Positions 1-12,201 of a DNA stretch of 64,000 nucleotides are shown here, in pieces. The notes beneath the pieces were generated by a model, which saw only the letters and a program-made list of their open reading frames with translations, did not search any database and was not told the origin of the DNA. This DNA is from Echinostoma caproni (taxonomy: Eukaryota; Platyhelminthes; Trematoda; Plagiorchiida; Echinostomatidae). The translations under genes were made by a program, and so were the position numbers. The DNA is taken from the NCBI GenBank assembly GCA_900618425.1, contig UZAN01039898.1, positions 23,924-87,923 of the forward strand. Direction: 5' to 3'. Numbering within the stretch: position 1 is the first letter of the stretch; each line of letters starts with the position of its first letter.

Positions 1-41
<41 letters not shown>

Positions 42-74
42 GAATCATCATCATCATCATTATTATTATTATGG
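1..74. repeat. (CAT)n followed by (TTA)n microsatellite
   Basis: Fourteen-odd CAT units are broken once by CGAAT and followed by TTA units. On the minus strand this lies directly downstream of the RTE 3' UTR, so it is best read as that element's 3' tandem tail. It continues to the window edge, so its full length is unknown. Confidence 0.95.
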
Positions 75-269
75 TATAGCAATATACAGAGAAATGAACT
101 TCGCTGATCGCTGCCAAGCTTTCAATGTACAAAAAGAAAGTGAGAAAGTACAAGATGGTTAGAATTTGGGCCTAATTGGAGGGATGCAAAGAACGTAAAC
201 CTTCATTTGCCAACACACAGAGTGTAAAACCTAACTGTGCATACATAGCATTTCAAGTGTTCTGACCTA

Positions 270-870
270 AAAAGGAGTGAAAAACGAAAGCCACTGCTGT
301 CGGTTATTTGCTATGTTCTTCAGTACCTCCAAACAACCACTTAGAGTCTATTGGGCCCAATCCTGGAAAACGGGAGACGCCTAATCCACGTAAATGCTCT
401 GTGCATTTATTCGTGCCTCGTTTTTATGTCATCTGTTGACCTCCACGTGGTTTCTTATAACCAGGAGCCGCAACTGCAAAAAGGGCGCGATGAAGTAGAT
501 GAAAGTTGGGTGTATGCAATACGCGTTCTAACCAGCGAAGCCGACTAATCTGAATTCGGTGGAACAACGAATTGTTCATCGAATCATTACTAAGGGTTGT
601 TTACAATCTCGCTCCATCTAACCCGCGCTAAAATACGTGAACATGTATAACTGAAAACTTCTATACGATGAATATCATCCACGAACAAAGTAAGGGTCTC
701 GCAACCGTAAAGCAGCATTGACCGCACGCTTGCTCATTATACGCGACCTTTCGGTTTCAAGTAAACGTCACGTCTGCACCAAAGGTGATTCAGTCCTCCG
801 TAAGCTTCTCTAGCGTTGGAAATCCGGGTGGTTACTTCCTTGTTTACGCTACCCTCATTTATCACAGAAC
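270..870 (-). pseudogene. RTE C-terminal region, decayed
   Basis: This is the C-terminal part of the same element. Readable blocks are EVTTRISNAREAYGGLNHLW, CRRDVYLKPKGRV, SVRSMLLYGCETLTL, RLRWLERVLHTP (usual RLRWLGHVLRMP), FAVAAPGYKKPRGGQQMT (usual WKKxRGGQxxTW) and SRFPGLGPIDSKW. This is the conserved tail of trematode RTE ORFs, downstream of RT. Blocks are joined by frameshifts (near 745 and 570) and stops. Plus-strand open frames over 351-548 and 785-1009 are antisense shadows of it. Confidence 0.85.
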
Positions 871-929
871 CATCTACTCACTGACTACCAACATTTTGGG
901 GACTGCTAAGTGCGTTCCCCAGTATTTCG

Positions 930-1620
930 TCTACAGCGAAGGTGAGCAGGAATGGAAAAAATGGGCAGACTTGACGAGCACTGCTCCTGAGTTCGAAAGA
1001 TTTACTTAACCCACCGTAGACCCTTGCGCTACCCAAAGTATGCAGGTGCATTTATCGCAACATGTTTACATACTTCTGAGGCATTCATTTGCGAAGTAGT
1101 GCACCCATTAGAGATTCACGGTCAGCAGATTCCAAGGCTCCTTTAATGTTAAGGTACACCGCAATTGTTGGTCAATGATGTGTAGCACAATTCGTGGACT
1201 TATTGCAGAGTGAAGATTTTGTTGATGAAACCGCGACTTGGTAGGAATCCTACTTTCCGTTCACGAATATTCATCTCCCTTTAGTGTGTCAGGCGACGAG
1301 TTATCACAGAAGTTAACACTTTTTTGATGATCGGAACTGAACTTATCCTGCCGTGGTTGGCACAGTCGTTGGGTGATCCCTTCGTGAAGATCGGACCGAT
1401 CACTGGTGTACCCCTGGATGAAGAGGTACGTTCCTCCGACCAGATACTGCGAGACAAGCTAGTAATTGAGTCGACGAGTCACCACCCAAATTAAGAAGAA
1501 TGGGGAGAATCCCAGCAGGTCCAGTTGGCTTCCCTTTTTTAATGATTGGATACAGCTCCCTACTTCTAATTGTGATGCGAGCTCACATGTTACAACCCCT
1601 GGAATTCTCGCTGCAATTCC
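930..1620 (-). pseudogene. RTE reverse transcriptase domain, decayed with internal deletion
   Basis: This is the RT part of the RTE element. In order it shows IQSLKKGKPTGPAGILP (usual KGKAxGPDGLPP), PVIGPIFTKG, NHGRISSVPIIKKVL (usual NYRGISL), VGFLPSRGFINKIFTL (usual GFRPGRGCIDQIFTL), YLNIKGALESADRES (motif A) and ARQVCPFFPFLLTF (motif B, usual RQGCPLSPFLFNF). Motif A has Asn where the first catalytic Asp of LDLRAAFDSVD should be. Motif C (YADD) is absent: the frame runs from the motif B region almost directly into the thumb, so an internal deletion near 900-870 removed the active-site loop. Frameshifts separate the blocks. The copy cannot encode a working RT. Confidence 0.85.
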
Positions 1621-2167
1621 GGCGATAACCGAAACAATAATAATAACGTTATGTAGTTTTACTTCCTATTTTATTTATGGAATATACAAATGTACAATCA
1701 ACATTCAGGAAGGGGTGGGGCGCAACCATACAAAGGCTGTCTGGGAACCTGAACTGTTCACTATAATACTTTGTCCAGCGATCAAGTCATTGTTCTTTAT
1801 TGTAGATACTCTGTCTACTTTTATCGTAAACTATCTCACTGATCGGTGCTACGTATCAGGGGAAACAGTCTTGGATTTTTCCCTGAGGGAGAAGCAACTT
1901 TCACTTCACTGGCTATTTTGGTCCACCACTTTGGTTGATCTTTCTTAAGGCTTTTCCTGAGTTGATGTTGCAGATGCCACTGGTTCGAATGCTGACTGTG
2001 GAAGATAGGGATCTTTTGCTTTTGTTCACTCAGGATTACTGAATCCTCAGAGATCTAGTGTCTTCGAGGAAATTTGGGCTCCAATTTACAAGAAGATTTT
2101 GCTGCCGAATGTATTCCTGGTCTGATTTGGTCCCACTTTTGGTCTACTCCACCACCTCTCGATGCCC

Positions 2168-3018
2168 CTAACTCCTGTCCAAGTTTTCCTCATAACATGC
2201 GCGGACAGATGGGTCTATGATGGGACTATGATGAGCAAACTTAGGGGGCGATGTTTTACGAGGGCTGATGAGTCGAAGCGTGATCAGATTCAACGCTGGT
2301 AGTCTAATAGGATCTGCAATTTTGTACAGAAAACGGTAGCTTACAGCTCTGTAGTCAGTTCGGGTCAACGTACGCGTTCAATAGAACACCATGTAGCCGT
2401 TCAACGAGACTGATATCGAAAGTTGGTGCTACATAAGAACAGCCGCTCAGCCGCGCAGAACTGAAGCAGTCGATCACCGTTGTCTGTTCACCAGGCAGGA
2501 AAGGCGAAAGGGCCTCGTAGACAGGTTTCGGATGCGCTCAGTCTTACAATCAGCGAGTAAAAATTACCTGCCCAGCAATATATTAGCAGAGCTGCGGCTC
2601 AGTGGGATGAATTCGGTGAGTTTGTCGTAAAATTCGTCCTGTTGTGACTTGTGACTGCATTTGGTTGGTACATATACGAAAATGATGAACAAACAACTTT
2701 TGGTGTAGCTGCCCTTCCGAACACTAACTGAATCCTGCAGTCTCATTGCGCACAAACGGCTATTGACGGGTATCCAATCTATCGGTTATGCTTCAGATTT
2801 AACGCTTAGTATGATCCCTTCACCTCATCGTCTCCTGATGTGCGAAAGAAGTACCCCGGGGACAGACCTGGTGCACTCAAATATCTTATATTACTAGGAT
2901 CCTGAATTTGTGTCGCTGATACACAACAGACATTGGTTTCCGAAGGGTTCATTGCACACTCAAGCCATACATGTTGACCTACCTGCACCAGAGTACTCAC
3001 GTTGAATATGCAAATCAT
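2168..3018 (-). pseudogene. RTE endonuclease domain, decayed
   Basis: This is the N-terminal endonuclease of the RTE element, readable in pieces. 3018-2809 gives FNVSTLVQVGQ and CCVSATQIQD. 2815-2564 gives PIDWIPVNSRLCAMRL, then CLFIIFVYVPTKCS and DEFYDKLTEF. 2368-2168 gives RTDYRAVSYRF and RACYEENLDRS. The order matches the AP-endonuclease fold that nicks target DNA. The usual SETRIQD box reads SATQIQD, so the metal-binding Glu is replaced by Ala. The GDxNA box is broken by a stop after ILLGR. The enzyme is therefore inactive as well as frameshifted. The assignment rests on the run of several family motifs in the right order and spacing. Confidence 0.8.
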
Positions 3019-5968
3019 TTAGTGACAAATTACTTTTAGTGTTATTCGGAAACGACCTTTGGCGAGTGGCAAACAATATGCCAGATGGGACATTATGGGT
3101 CGGAGGAAGGGACAAAGGTTGAGGGTTGGGTATAGAAGACAAGGGATATCTGATCAGTAGCCCACTTATCAATACCCACCCCACCCGATACAATTTGCAG
3201 TGTGGTCCTGATTATGCTGCGCGACGACCGATGCAGTATGGAATTATTTTTTGTTTGTTTGTGTATTCATCGGAGATTTGCGGACGGGTACTACTAGGGT
3301 GTCCAGTCACTAAGCAGGAGAACGATTAGGGTTCCCAACCAAAGCCTTTGGTTCTGACAAGTACCTAACCACAAGGCAGCGGGAAAGACGAAGTGGAGGT
3401 TTTTTTACTTTGGTCAATTACTTCATCATTTTCTATCAACAGATAAACCAATTCTAGTCTAATCGTCAACTTGGAGGACGGATGGAATGGGCTTTGTCTT
3501 ACCTCTTCCCTCTGACCTATCAGGCATGGTTAGATCTTCAGCTGGACAAAAGCCATAATTTGTAGCTTGTTGGGTCACAGAGGTTCACAAACCATCACAC
3601 CACGTCAAGGTATACTCCCATTGTGATAGAGAGAAAGCGTCTCGCCGACTGGTAACTGGATCTCAGATAGCACGGTGTTCTTTCCGGTAATATTTGATCT
3701 ATATCCGAAAAAATCGGGAAAGTAGAAAAATGTAACAATCGTTAATTTACACGAATCGTGGTTACACGATAATATTTGAATGAAAAGCTTCCTGTTGTTA
3801 CAAAAAGTTTACCTGTCCCATAATAAATCTTTATTTGAACACATTTTCTGATCTGCTGTCTACCTCTGAGTTTCTATTGCGCATATTCGTTAATGATTTG
3901 GACAGATGTCATGTGACTTTCCGTAAAACACTTTTTATCCAGAAGTGGGTTTATATTTACATCAGCATTGTCACGCACACAGTTGGATTTTGTTTCTACC
4001 AACAGATCACTCTGATTTCATTGTTTAACGCGAAGCACAACTGAGTATCCCTAATCAGTGAATCTCAAAGGTGTCTCTGATTGCCTACTTCGAGAAAACC
4101 CAGGACGGGGTTCAGTGAATCAACTAAGCTATTCATCGGAAAACTTATCCATTGGATTGAAACCACAAATGTTTCCTCATTGGCCAACTGAAACTCTTAT
4201 AAGATATTGGTGAGTATGCTGAGTTTGTTTTTAATCGTCATTGCCTGCTTTCTTTTGCTCTATCTACCAAGACTGGAGGACATAGGTCATTGTCATCTAA
4301 ACCGCTGCAAACCAGGAAGAAAAAGCCCAGAAAAAATTAACTTGAAACCAAAGTCTAAAGTTCAGATTGATCAAATCGGAAATAAAATGCTTAAATGAAT
4401 GATACAATATGGCCATCTCAAATGCCTCAGTAGCCACAGCATGTGATGAGCTTTACAAACCCTGTTTAGAAACATCATGAACAACAAGAAGAACACGTCT
4501 GTACCGAACGACTCAATGATGAATTCAAACTAGTCTTATAATGGAAACCGGTGCACCTTTCAATAGGTGTCACCTTCCATCAGTTAATGAACCACCATAG
4601 TCCTATTAAAGCTGCGGAAAATGAAGCTTCCGATATACATAAACCATCACTCGAACTACTCAAAGAATGTGTGAACACCATTTTGGTTAAAATGTTTAGC
4701 ATCTTCAATGAGTGTTAACCAGTTGAAAAAAACTTAATAGTTTGAGTCGGGCAAAAACAACTCCCATCTCGGGAAATGCTGACTCATCGCCATGAGTCAT
4801 GTATCTTCAAAGCATGTCGAAAGATTTTCGTGAAGGTGAGTTGTCACGAGAATGCCTTTCATTGATTTGTTCATCGCTCTGAGCACTGGATACTCAATGT
4901 CATTGCTCATCCGGTTCACTCAATAACTTAAGCGTTGAACAGAGAATACAAGGCCGCCCCAATGTATTTCTCAGACTGCATGCGCGCTTCAAATAGTTCT
5001 GAGCGGTCAATGTTGCTCATTCTGCTCACGGAAATTGGTGTCAATCCAACTGCTTACAGATTGATCCACGATGTTCCCATAAGTGGAACATAGTGCAAGT
5101 GGTCGAAAGGGCAATAATATACTGCTAATCTGTTTTTTATGTAATGCAATTTGCAACTGTTTGCCCTCTTTCTTCTACCCTATTTGTTCAACAACTCGCT
5201 ACCTTTCCTCCATTAATGGGCTCCAACTACGCCGACTAAATTATTTCAGGGTATGAAGTGCCTACATCTGAGAACAATTCAGAAGGTTGAAGCAAGTTAG
5301 GTTGTATCGGGAACCCTTTTCTATAAATCGGTGCTTGATAATGTCATGAACTTGAGGTTGCCTNNNGAGCCATGAGAACTAGTTTTCTTCCACTTTCGGA
5401 AAGGTCTAGGACAGTTACAATGGCAGCATGTCATCGGGTCAAACTATCACAATATTTCTCATGCATCCGTGCACGTGAACTAGGCACGCACCTTTAAAAC
5501 CAGTTTCTGTTTCACGCAAGCTGATTGGTAAATGTGGAAATCCATGCAAGTGGCTGTACTGATATCCAAGTTATTTCTCCGTTTGATTGAAAGAAACAAC
5601 TTTGGTTTTATAGCAAGATAAATATATGACTAAATGCAGTGGTATACTTACAGACCTACGTGCGGACATTGCCATTGACAGATACCATAGTGCAAGTGAA
5701 AATTTTATTCATCTTTCTTTAAACTATGAACTTTCAAGGCTGTATCTACCTCCTACATACGTTGACAGTTCAAAAATGTTACTTGCTTGCACTTCGGCAC
5801 ACGGTGTGTCCATTTTGTCTCATTTCGCCGGTGTGCTCCTTGATTACGTGAAAGCTTCCAGAGAATTACGTAATTTTTCGCCTGGTTAAAATGAATTGCA
5901 TTTAGTTTTGACTTCCACTTTCCTTAATTCTACAATCTCACTCATTATAAAGCTGAAAGTTCTTCTCG

Positions 5969-6002
<34 letters not shown>

Positions 6003-8933
6003 ATGTGAGGTTTACACAGACCATAGTATTGACAGATAGCAGCATGCGTTTGCAGGACTGCGAACAGCTTTTTCTTGTTACTGCGCTGATGTCTGGGTTT
6101 TCATTGTTTTAGTTTACGTTTCCTTTGCCATGCAGAGGAAGGACAACATTCATCAACTCCAACTTCATCCCTTCAATGAAGCTATCATTGAATTTGCACA
6201 TATGAATAGATAAAACGCAATGCTTGTGCTCCGTGTGTGACATTCCGCGTTCTACACCCAGATGGCTCTAGAGGTTTCTACTGCCGGTGAGATCCAACAT
6301 GAATAAGGCAAGAATACNGTTTACACGACGTTCCTTCTGCTATTTATGCAAAACCATTGTCCTGTAAGTGCAATGAATCCTTCACCAATCATGTGTTCGA
6401 ATAAGAAGGAGACAAAAGGAATATCACAAATTTCAAGAGCTCAAATTAGAGTTCCATACAAAGTAGTAAACTAGAAAACGGTGTGATATAAGTGGGCTAC
6501 ATTTTGATCGGCAACTTCAATCACGATCTCGTGCTTTTTAAAAACAAAACAATTGAAGTTTTAATNAATTTTATGCTTGCTATGACTGTATTCATGTAGT
6601 TTTATAGCCTGACATCCCATTATTTCTTTAGAACTTCCTTTGGGCTACCTAGATTCGAAATATTTTTCTTCTTTCAGTCCGTATATTCCGAAATGTCCCC
6701 ACTAGCATATGAGTACGGTAAGAAGGCCATTTAAGACTTTCGGGGTCATGAGCAATCAGAGACTGATGGGGCTTACCTGTGCCATCCCACGAGGGTATTC
6801 TCATATAGGCCGTGCAAGGGAACAGATGGTTGATCAAACTCACATAGTAACCGGCCTCATTCATTCATTGACTATCTAATCCGTTTTAATTCATTCCACT
6901 GATGTTTCATCATCGATCGCTCCCATGCTATAGTTTGTATACACTGGCCCTTCACAAAGCGGTGAACTCCGTGACCTATAGTCTCCACGATTACTTGCAC
7001 TGCGAAAGATAACTATTGTTAGCAATGATACAGATCCATCAGAAAGCATCCCTTAGTTGGGCGATTGTGTGACGTCATTTCATCGAACTGCAAACTTTAG
7101 TCTAACATTTGCGTTCAGCATATCGAAAGTAAACTGTATTTGTAAAACAATGATTCGCCTCATTTGAAAGAGAAAGCGGCATCACGAAGAGACGGATAAC
7201 ATACCGATGGTGAATATTCTACGGTTATACAAATAACTTCCAAGGGATAAACAGGCGGCTGTGTAATGATTTGTCACAAGAAATAGTAAGTCAACTTTCA
7301 CGAGGTTTATTGGTAATGAAATCAACTCACAGTGCAGTGTTTGAGCTGACGTGTTCGCTTTGATCTCTATCGTCTGCGAACAAAGAAATCCATTCTTCTC
7401 CATTTTCTTTTTCTGTTCAAAACCATTCCCTTATGCCGCGTATGCACAGAATTCCAACAACCTTCCTTCACCTATCATGTTCTCAAAACCAATGCGGTCA
7501 TCCGGATAGAGTTCTGTTGAAGCGTGAAAGCGTGATAAAGCACTCATTGTGGGTTAGGAAAAGGCGATGAGGTTGAATACACTCGAATAGATTTGGTTTT
7601 CTTCCCCCGACCCACCAGCTCTTCTATTCGAGCAGAATTTTAACATGATGCCCTTCAGAAATGTATTCCCAAATGGATGTTTCTATTTTTTAATGCTTAT
7701 GGGTCGTTAGAAATTCGTTATTGTGTAGAAAAAATGGACCGAAAACTTTTTCAAACAAGCTGTGAGAGACAACGGAATTTGAAAATTTGATTGAGTTTCC
7801 AGTAACGCTTTATTTTTGTACCCAACGTTCCCTTGTTGTACAGTGATCGTGATAGATATTTCCACACTTCGAATGCTTTTGGATTGATCAAGGGCTAACT
7901 TGGATGAAATCTACTCAAAACGGCGCAAAAAACACATGAACTTCAGTGAATAACTGGTTCACTAAACTTAAGAGTTGGTCAATAAATCTATATTCGTATT
8001 ATTCCTAAACATGAATTCTCTGATGATTTGATTGAAAGCGATAGCAGCATACAAAACGCCTGTTCAAAACTGTCAAAATGTCAAAGAAACGGAAGATAAT
8101 TTCTCCCAGATAGACGGTATTTCACAGATATGTAATATCCCCATATGCTAGCTCACACAAACAAATTGTTCAATGAAAGTGTTTGCATAAATGATATATG
8201 TTTTTCCTCTGGAACAACCAAAACACCAAAACACTTGTAGCAAATGCATAATCCATGAACTAACATTCATCACACATACGTTCATACGCAATGCTTAAAG
8301 TAGCATTCGTTTTTGTGCATTTGCAGTTTTAGCACCCAAACTCTGTTGGAAAGCTTCTATTGATTCACATTCACCGTTGATTATATTATATGCTTTTACT
8401 GATGACTCTTATCTCCTTTCTCTCCCAGACTTAGATACACAAGCGTTAAAACACCAAACTAATAAAACCAAAAAGTTTGTAACCACAGTTGAGGTCTGTT
8501 CAATGCATTCGTTTTACTGTAACGTTTCTATCAAAATGGCCATGTGATTGCTGATTACCTTGACCATGTTTGTGACTCCAGTAGCGGGTGTTTTAAGACG
8601 ACATGCTCAATAAAACGGAAATCTATTTGGTTTGAATCTGATCCAAAAGTACATCTATTCAACCTCAACACAATTATAAACAGCTTAGATCCAACTACGA
8701 AATTACCATATCAAAAATAAACAACCCATTAATTAGTTGTCTATCACTTGGGTTAATTAAATCGGACATCAGCTGCATTGTGGTTTTCACAAGTTGACCA
8801 CTGCTAACGTATAAATACTCGGTCTAAATGAGTGTACACTTTTTATAAAGGAGATTCGCTACTCCACCGATCATTTGTGCATTGATATATTATTGTTTGA
8901 TTGATTAACACAGGTTTGCCAGACTCTAAGTCA
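3019..8933. other. Mostly non-coding stretch; one weak exon candidate and a (CA)n tract
   Basis: No recognisable gene or transposon protein was found. The only frame worth noting is 5614-5889 (+). It opens right after a good acceptor (tttggttttatag), reads QDKYMTKCSGILTDL and onward for 91 codons, and has possible donors at its end. Its length is within chance expectation. A (CA)n tract lies at 5972-6000. A short open frame at 4216-4398 (+) begins with a hydrophobic stretch (MLSLFLIVIACFLLLYLP), also within chance. N bases occur at 5364-5366, 6318 and 6566. Confidence 0.4.
5972..6000. repeat. (CA)n microsatellite
   Basis: An uninterrupted CA dinucleotide run of about 14 units, directly visible. 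It is flanked by gcct and gtatgtgagg. No element boundary was seen beside it. Confidence 0.98.
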
Positions 8934-8954
8934 CTAATGAAGACAGACACACGT

Positions 8955-10361
8955 GGATGTGTTTTGGATCGCACGGCATTTGTCCATCATGCTCGGAGAA
9001 CCCACATCGTGGATGACGGACAGGTCTATGGCTCTGTCGTTGTTGTCAGTAGGCAAAATTTCATCTGACAGCCCAGAAAAAATATTGGCCGAGCTCAGAA
9101 TGATTCGAACCGGATGTTTCATGTGTGCGTGCTTATGTGCGTGTGAAAGGGCAACCAAATTTCGGACGTGGGATCCTTCCTGGCACGTGACACAGACAAT
9201 ATCTGCAAACTGAATGATTTACCTTAGCCGAAATTGCGTTGTGTGATAACACACGAAGGAAGTGTCACACCTTGATCGGCCTTGATCGAAGGTGAAACCG
9301 GAACATATCTGAGTAACTCAACTGATGAGGTGCGTCGTCTGCGGATTTTTTCCAGACTCCTGGATAAGCCAGACGGATCAGCCGAGGAGTTGGGAATTTT
9401 TATTTCAAACTTCAATTTGATGTGTTTCTATGTGTTCTATGTGTAGTGCAATTTATTTTTATCCGTGTATCGTCTTTAATTTAAATATTAATTGTGGTTG
9501 TCTCTGTAAAAGATTTCCAAATTGTTCCAGTTGGGCATTGCGAGACGAATAATTTTCACGGAGTATTGACACATTTTATCTGGTACGATCTCAACGTAAG
9601 CTTTTGCAATTCTAATGACATGTGAGTTTTTACGTGGTGTTTCTTTTTCTAACATGGTTTGAACAGTCGACAGAGATTGAGAGAGTGATATAATTACGTA
9701 TAATCTTTGAAGAATTCCATGTGCGCTATCGCCACTAATGCTATTCATCGTAAACCCAAAAGCCTTTCAGAAATCCGCGAATCGTGTGCCGGTCACCCTC
9801 ATTTGGAGAGCAAAATCGTTGGTTCTCCTTTCATTGCTTATGTGTGAACACATAAAACACAAATATTGCGCAATCTCAGTGATTTCTATGACTTTCTTCT
9901 ACTCTGAATTGTAGTACTACGCTAAAACAACAAGGAGTTGTGGCACGATTGATGGTTCCTCAAACTTGTTGAGGAAATAGAAACCGTCAAATTGTCAAAG
10001 CAATTGACCGTTTTGCCCCAACTGTTATTATCCGCGCTGCTGCGCTGAGCGTTGGTAGTTTGGTGGACTAGTATCTCTAAAATCACCTTGAATGAATGTG
10101 CCAGATCTAGTCCATAGCCCGTTGATGTGAAGGGCTTCTTTAGTAAAGAGGCCGAATTTCTCGATTTTAACTCTGCAACCCCTGTGGATTCTTTCGCTGA
10201 TTGATTGATTCATTTTGTCATGTGTTCTAACGCCCAATTTGTCATGAAAAAGAAAACTATCCACATTGCATGGTTGATCGTTGTCGCTACAGTGAGCGAA
10301 CGAACGCACGACGTGAAACACATTCAGAGAAGTTCGATTTTCGGGCGGTGATGGATATTCG
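8955..10361 (-). CDS. Candidate multi-exon gene fragment, unrecognised product
   Basis: Five minus-strand open segments are bounded by plausible splice sites. Exon 10361-10087 contains NVFHVVRSFAHCSDNDQPCN and donor AAG/GTGATT. Exon 9885-9797 (ITEIAQYLCFMCSH) has donor AGG/GTGACC. Exon 9763-9488 contains MNSISGDSAHG and a run of hydrophilic sequence. A segment of about 9415-9271 contains SRSLEKIRRRRTSS and donor AAG/GTGTGA. Exon 9202-8955 contains DIVCVTCQEGSHVRN. Phases agree at 10087/9885 (1), 9797/9763 (0, a 33-nt intron) and 9271/9202 (1, a 68-nt intron). No family was recognised. AG dinucleotides are common, so agreement of phase is only modest support. Trematodes do have very short introns. 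It could equally be chance open frame in an intron. Confidence 0.25.
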
Positions 10362-10538
10362 CTTCTTCAATAGTTTTCGGACATGCCGATCCGGGATAAC
10401 ATGTGCCTTCCTTTCAGAGGCAATTCCAAAACATGATCTAAGTGACTGAGTACAAAGTCAGCTTTAACGTGGTATATATACATAATATAATTACTTACTT
10501 TACACCATCGACGTTGAGTTGATTGGAAGTCTCGGGTT

Positions 10539-10571
10539 AAAATTTCGCTTTTGTTCCAAAAGCGAAATTTT
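10539..10571. repeat. Perfect 15-bp hairpin with 3-nt loop
   Basis: AAAATTTCGCTTTTG at 10539-10553 is the exact reverse complement of 10557-10571, around the loop TTC. No coding frame or transposon end was recognised beside it. It could be a small foldback relic or the footprint of an inverted duplication. Confidence 0.9.
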
Positions 10572-11928
10572 GGTGACCAGTGGTTATGAAGGTGCCTTTA
10601 GTGAACTTCCATTATGTCCTTTGTGGTAAAGATTATGAGCTCTGTGGAATACCATTCTAATTAATCCTCGATTATTATCTACTGAGATTGGGGTTGGGGT
10701 GGCACTCACTCCAGGTTGCTTCACGGTGAATTCGATGATCTAGTGTGACATTCACTCCCCCCACATTGAACGTATCGAAACATGCTAGAACATTTCTCAG
10801 ATTCTTTTCGCCGCTAGAAGAGATATTGCATGCCAACGTACGAATCGGCATTCATCAATGAACAATGGATTTCGTGTATTTCTGCCAAAGAAGAAATGTT
10901 CTCACTGCATCGCTCCGATTATTGTCCCAACTCAATTTGGCAGACCACAAAGCGCACACTGGTCCGGGTTAATTCAAATAATGTTCCTCGTCCCAGCAAC
11001 TGACACAACAGTCGGTAATGTATTTCACGAAATAATGTGACGTTTGAGAAAAATTGGAACTACTTGTTCTAAATCCGTCTGAGTTTGTGTGTTTTACCTC
11101 TGCAGCTGGGAAACAAATACATATTTGCACCTTTTCGTGAATGCACCGAGTCTGTTTGAGAAAAACCTCACCTTCTGTTGCAGGGAATTGACATCAGACA
11201 CCATGCACTCTCAGAATAAATCTAAATGATTTTTCAGGCAATTTCCCTACAACTGACTACGCTTATTTTTTGCCACCTGATGTCAAAGAGCACCTGGCAT
11301 TGATTTGTGTGTATCAGTGATAAAAAATTTGAGCCATGTTGCTTGGATATTCTAACATTTCGATTTTCTAGCAACTAATTATTTTCAAAAATTTGCTAGT
11401 GAATAGACGGGACCTGGGTTGGGAGAACTCAGGAATAACCGGCAATAGCAATGCTATTCCGTTCTGTGACAAAATAAATCAGATCAGAGGATAGAGAGAA
11501 ACAGACATGCAAACAACTCAAGACACTCTACCCAGCTAGCAATTAATTTTATATGTACCCGCTTCGGTTGCTAGCAGCAACAAATAAAATTATGCTTGTC
11601 AACATGAACATGCAACTGTTGTTTACCCAGATGGTAACATTGCAAGTTCTGGCATGGCATAACTGCATCGCATAACGGGCAGTTAGGGCCATTGTCATTC
11701 ACTTACTCACTTAAACACAATAACCCTTAAATCTGAAATGATAAATTTACGGCAATAATTTTCTTCTCGTCTTTTATTGCGATTATTCGTTGAGGTGACA
11801 AAATCGGCAGGAAACTGGGTTGATTTGGTGGACTAATGCGGACCTAGACCTGCGACCTTTTGCATTCCAAAATCCAAAGCCTATTTCAATGAAAAAAATA
11901 TAATGCAACCAGTTCCCTTTAATATTTT
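10572..11928. other. No gene recognised
   Basis: Mixed-composition DNA without a recognisable protein, RNA gene or repeat family. A 60-codon open frame at 10858-11040 (+) is within chance expectation. Confidence 0.5.
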
Positions 11929-11955
11929 CATGAGAGCAAGAAGAAGCATCATGAT

Positions 11956-12004
11956 CACAGGATGTGTTGAATTCAACTATTTCGTGGTAATCTCATCAGC
12001 TGTG
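11956..12004 (-). ncRNA. Hammerhead-ribozyme-like motif (left arm)
   Basis: Mirror copy of the motif at 12153-12201, on the opposite strand. It has the same CACAG / CTGATGA / GAAA / ATC / CTGTG elements. The two arm mismatches fall outside the core. Transcription of the whole repeat would give a long hairpin competing with ribozyme folding. Confidence 0.5.
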
Positions 12005-12152
12005 TACATACATTTGGATCATGTTTGAATAAAAGAGTGACAGGTTTGGGGGCAGGTGAACACACACGGGGAAGAGAAATCGATCAATAGGAAAGCCGGT
12101 CACTAATATGAACCGGATTGGGCGTAGAGCTAACATGAACCGAATGTATCTA

Positions 12153-12201
12153 CACAGCTGATGAGATTACCACGAAATAGTTGAATTCAACACATCCTGT
12201 G
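12153..12201 (+). ncRNA. Hammerhead-ribozyme-like motif (right arm)
   Basis: The core boxes are present in order: CTGATGA at 12158-12164 and GAAA at 12174-12177. Helix I is CACAG (12153-12157) pairing with CTGTG (12197-12201). Helix III can form from the palindrome GTTGAATTCAAC (12180-12191). The predicted cleavage triplet is ATC, with the cut after 12196. Helix II (GATTACCAC) is very weak, only one clear pair, so activity is uncertain. Hammerheads are known in trematode PLE terminal repeats and SINE-like elements, which fits the context. The core is seen; self-cleavage is inferred. Confidence 0.5.

Larger units (their letters stand above)
1..3018 (-). mobile_element. RTE-type non-LTR retrotransposon, near full length, inactivated
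   Basis: Read on the minus strand, the segment holds in order an apurinic-type endonuclease, a reverse transcriptase (RT) and a C-terminal region, as in RTE-clade LINEs that copy themselves by target-primed reverse transcription. The endonuclease begins at the ATG near 3018 (FNVSTLVQVGQ, then CCVSATQIQD). RT begins near 1610 (IQSLKKG) and passes NHGRISSVP and a degenerate motif A (YLNIKGALESAD). The C-terminal part ends near 280. It is followed by about 200 bases of 3' UTR and a (CAT)n/(TTA)n array at 1-74, which fits the short tandem tails of RTE elements. Many frameshifts and stops and an internal RT deletion make it a dead copy. The family is recognised from remembered trematode RTE proteins, not from a search. 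The 3' end may run off the window. Confidence 0.85.

Noticed and set aside
785..1009. Plus-strand open frame of 74 codons
   Set aside because: Antisense shadow of RTE coding (motif B and EVTTRISNAR region on the minus strand).
1466..1948. 160-codon plus-strand open frame
   Set aside because: Its first part is antisense to the RTE reverse transcriptase and the rest has no recognisable family.
2265..2290. CTGATGAG followed by GTCGAAG, hammerhead-like
   Set aside because: No GAAA box in the right place and it lies antisense to RTE endonuclease codons.
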